Shown here piece by piece: positions 5,647 through 7,091 of a DNA stretch of 7,091 nucleotides. The first letter of the stretch is position 1. The number at the start of each line of letters is the position of its first letter. Location: NCBI GenBank assembly GCA_030916665.1, contig JAUPWC010000639.1:1-7091 (forward strand). The letters are read 5' to 3'. Both the position numbers and the translations under genes were made by a program. The stretch comes from Verrucomicrobiota bacterium (GTDB taxonomy: Bacteria; Verrucomicrobiota; Verrucomicrobiia; Opitutales; Opitutaceae). The notes under the pieces were generated by a model. That model was given only the letters and a program-made list of their open reading frames with translations, did not search any database and had not been told where the DNA came from.

Positions 5647-6872
5647 TGCTTTTCACCGAGATCCTCAAGCTGGCGCTCGATTCGCTGAAGGCCAACAAGC
5701 TGCGCTCTAGCCTCACGATGCTGGGCATCGCGGTCGGCGTGTTCTCCGTCATCGGCGTGATGACCGTCATCTCCGGCCTGAAGGGCTCGATCGAGAGCGG
5801 CTTGAACGTCCTCGGGGCGAACAGCTTTCAGTTCATGAAGTATCCGGCGCTGAACTTCAGCGACCCGCGCCAGCGCTTCGCCAACCGCCGCGACATCGAT
5901 TATCATCAGGCCCGGCGCTTCAAGGAGATGATGGGGGAAACGGCCCAGGTCAGCCTCATGCTCCGGCGCGGCGGCCGCGTGGCCACCTACATGGACCGGC
6001 GCACGAACCCGAATGTCATGCTGGGCGGCGGCGACGAGAACTTCATCAGCAGTCGCAACTACGAGATCGCCGCCGGCCGCAACCTAGGGCCCGACGACGT
6101 GGAATACGGCCGTGCGGTGGTGCTGCTGGGTGACGAGCTCAGTAAGAAGCTGTTCCAGAACGAAAATCCCCTCGGGCGCATGGTGCGCATCGACGGGCAG
6201 AACTACACCGTGGTCGGTCTGCTCGGCAAGAAGGGCTCCTCCTTCGGCCAGAGTCAGGACAACTTCGCGGTCACGCCCATCAGCCAGTTCCTCGAGGCCT
6301 ACGGCCGCACCGGACGCTCCATCAGCATCAACATCCAGGCCAAGAGCCAGGCCGAGCTGGAAGCGATCGAGGAAAACGCGATCGGCACCATGCGCCTCGT
6401 GCGCGCGCTTGATCCCGAGGATCCGAACGATTTCGAGGTGTTTTCCAACGATTCCCTCATCGAGGCGTTCAACAGCATCGCCAACACCGTCGCCGTGGGG
6501 GCCTTCGTCATCAGCGCCATCGCCCTGCTGGCCTCCGGCGTGGGCGTGATGAACATCATGCTGGTCAGCGTCACCGAACGCACCAAGGAGATCGGCATCC
6601 GCAAATCCATCGGGGCCAAGAAGCGCAACATTCTCACGCAGTTTCTCATCGAGGCCGTGGCACTGTCCATGGTGGGCGGTCTCGGCGGCATCGCCGTGGG
6701 CGTCATCGTGGGCAATCTTATCGCCGGCATGCTCAACGCCACGGCAGTCTTTCCCTGGGGCTGGGCCTTCGGCGGCATGACGGTGTGCTCCGGCATCGGC
6801 ATCGTCTTCGGCTTCTACCCTGCCTGGAAAGCCGCTTCGCTCGACCCGATCGAGGCGCTGCGCTACGAGTGA
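5646..6872 (+). CDS. MacB/FtsX-type ABC transporter permease, second of two
   Basis: Predicted inner-membrane permease of 408 residues with the same architecture as the gene at 3962. The N-terminal helix contains SLKANKLRSSLTMLG, then come one membrane segment (about 22-42), a periplasmic core domain (about 45-275) with NPLGRMVRIDGQNYTVVGLL, and an FtsX domain with segments at about 278-305, 333-360 and 373-394. The canonical MacB coupling motif SVTERTKEIGIRKSIGAKKRN lies between the second and third of these, and the C-terminus is LDPIEALRYE. The two permeases are clearly related in the FtsX part but diverge strongly in the periplasmic core, which suggests distinct subunits of one transporter. 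The start is the ATG at 5646, which overlaps the TGA of the four-helix-bundle gene by one base. The reading frame stays open further upstream (to 5484), but that region is the cassette gene in another frame. It is the last gene of the operon. Substrate unknown. Confidence 0.92.
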   Translation: MLFTEILKLALDSLKANKLRSSLTMLGIAVGVFSVIGVMTVISGLKGSIESGLNVLGANSFQFMKYPALNFSDPRQRFANRRDIDYHQARRFKEMMGETAQVSLMLRRGGRVATYMDRRTNPNVMLGGGDENFISSRNYEIAAGRNLGPDDVEYGRAVVLLGDELSKKLFQNENPLGRMVRIDGQNYTVVGLLGKKGSSFGQSQDNFAVTPISQFLEAYGRTGRSISINIQAKSQAELEAIEENAIGTMRLVRALDPEDPNDFEVFSNDSLIEAFNSIANTVAVGAFVISAIALLASGVGVMNIMLVSVTERTKEIGIRKSIGAKKRNILTQFLIEAVALSMVGGLGGIAVGVIVGNLIAGMLNATAVFPWGWAFGGMTVCSGIGIVFGFYPAWKAASLDPIEALRYE

Positions 6873-6884
6873 GCCCGGGTTCGA

Positions 6885-6913
6885 CGGGCGGGGCGCGCTC
6901 GCGCGCCGGCCCG
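6885..6913. terminator. Strong hairpin between convergent genes, likely bidirectional terminator
   Basis: GGCGCG (6892-6897) and CGCGCC (6902-6907) form a stem closed by the tetraloop CTCG. It is extended outward by CGGGC (6885-6889) with GCCCG (6909-6913) across a small internal loop. It lies in the 55-base gap between the operon's last stop and the end of the minus-strand gene, where a terminator serving both strands is expected. No T-tract is present on either strand, so efficiency is uncertain. Confidence 0.5.
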
Positions 6914-6927
6914 CGGTTCGGATCCGC

Positions 6928-7091
6928 TCATCGCGGGGGCTCCACCGGGGAGTCGGTCCGAGGGGCGCTCGAGCCGGTGGCGTCGATGCCCTGGAACCAA
7001 CGCCCGTAGACCGCGTCCGCCACCCGCCGCAGGTCGGCAAGCCGCCTCTCGAGATCGGCGAGCAGCTCTCCAGCGCTCTGCACCGTCGCGC
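6928..7091 (-). CDS. 3' end of an unrecognised minus-strand gene
   Basis: On the minus strand an open frame enters from the right edge and ends at TGA (6928-6930 on the plus strand), giving about 54 C-terminal residues. The codons carry G or C at most third positions, as in the other genes here, which supports coding. The visible part reads as an amphipathic, charged helix (GELLADLERRLADLRRVADAV), then YGRWFQGIDATG and a proline/serine-rich end with PVEPPR. A coiled-coil or regulatory tail is plausible. I do not recognise the family and the start is outside the window. It converges on the transporter operon. Confidence 0.55.
   Translation of the reverse strand, partial: ATVQSAGELLADLERRLADLRRVADAVYGRWFQGIDATGSSAPRTDSPVEPPR

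Overview
The window is GC-rich chromosomal DNA with densely packed, mostly co-directional genes and almost no Shine-Dalgarno sequences. Gene content, base composition and the AT-rich GATTTTCGATT-type repeats suggest a Gram-negative bacterium of the Verrucomicrobia (Opitutaceae-like). That placement is inference; no taxonomic marker gene is present.

Layout. Positions 14-1216 hold two closely spaced plus-strand genes: a SlyD-type FKBP peptidyl-prolyl isomerase and a ROK-family polyphosphate glucokinase. A GC-rich hairpin follows. From 1403 to 6872 runs a MacAB-like ABC export operon: a membrane-anchored periplasmic adaptor, a stand-alone ATPase, and two different MacB/FtsX-type permeases that probably form a heterodimer. 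No TolC-like outer-membrane partner is visible and the substrate cannot be told. The last ~165 bases hold the 3' end of an unrecognised minus-strand gene that converges on the operon; a strong hairpin lies between them.

The most interesting structure is inside the operon. Directly in front of each permease gene sits a ~410-425 bp cassette: one small gene for a 23S-rRNA-intervening-sequence-type four-helix-bundle protein (S23/IVP family), enclosed by 32-33 bp inverted repeats (perfect in copy 1; one G-T wobble and one mismatch in copy 2). The two copies lie in the same orientation. Both are inserted at the same position of the same pentamer, T|GATG, at the permease start codon. Removing either cassette in silico restores a tight junction, and for copy 1 it restores a one-base stop/start overlap (TGATG) between the ATPase and permease genes. 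With the cassette present, the four-helix-bundle gene's own TGA overlaps the permease ATG in the same way, so the insertion keeps translational coupling. The two proteins are about 80% identical, while the repeats differ by only one base per arm. No transposase or reverse transcriptase is encoded here.

This looks like a non-autonomous insertion cassette, possibly an mRNA-borne counterpart of the intervening sequences found in 23S rRNA. In the transcript the arms would form a long double-stranded stem, a plausible RNase III substrate, with the small ORF in the loop. Mobility, RNA processing and the role of the protein are inferences to test.
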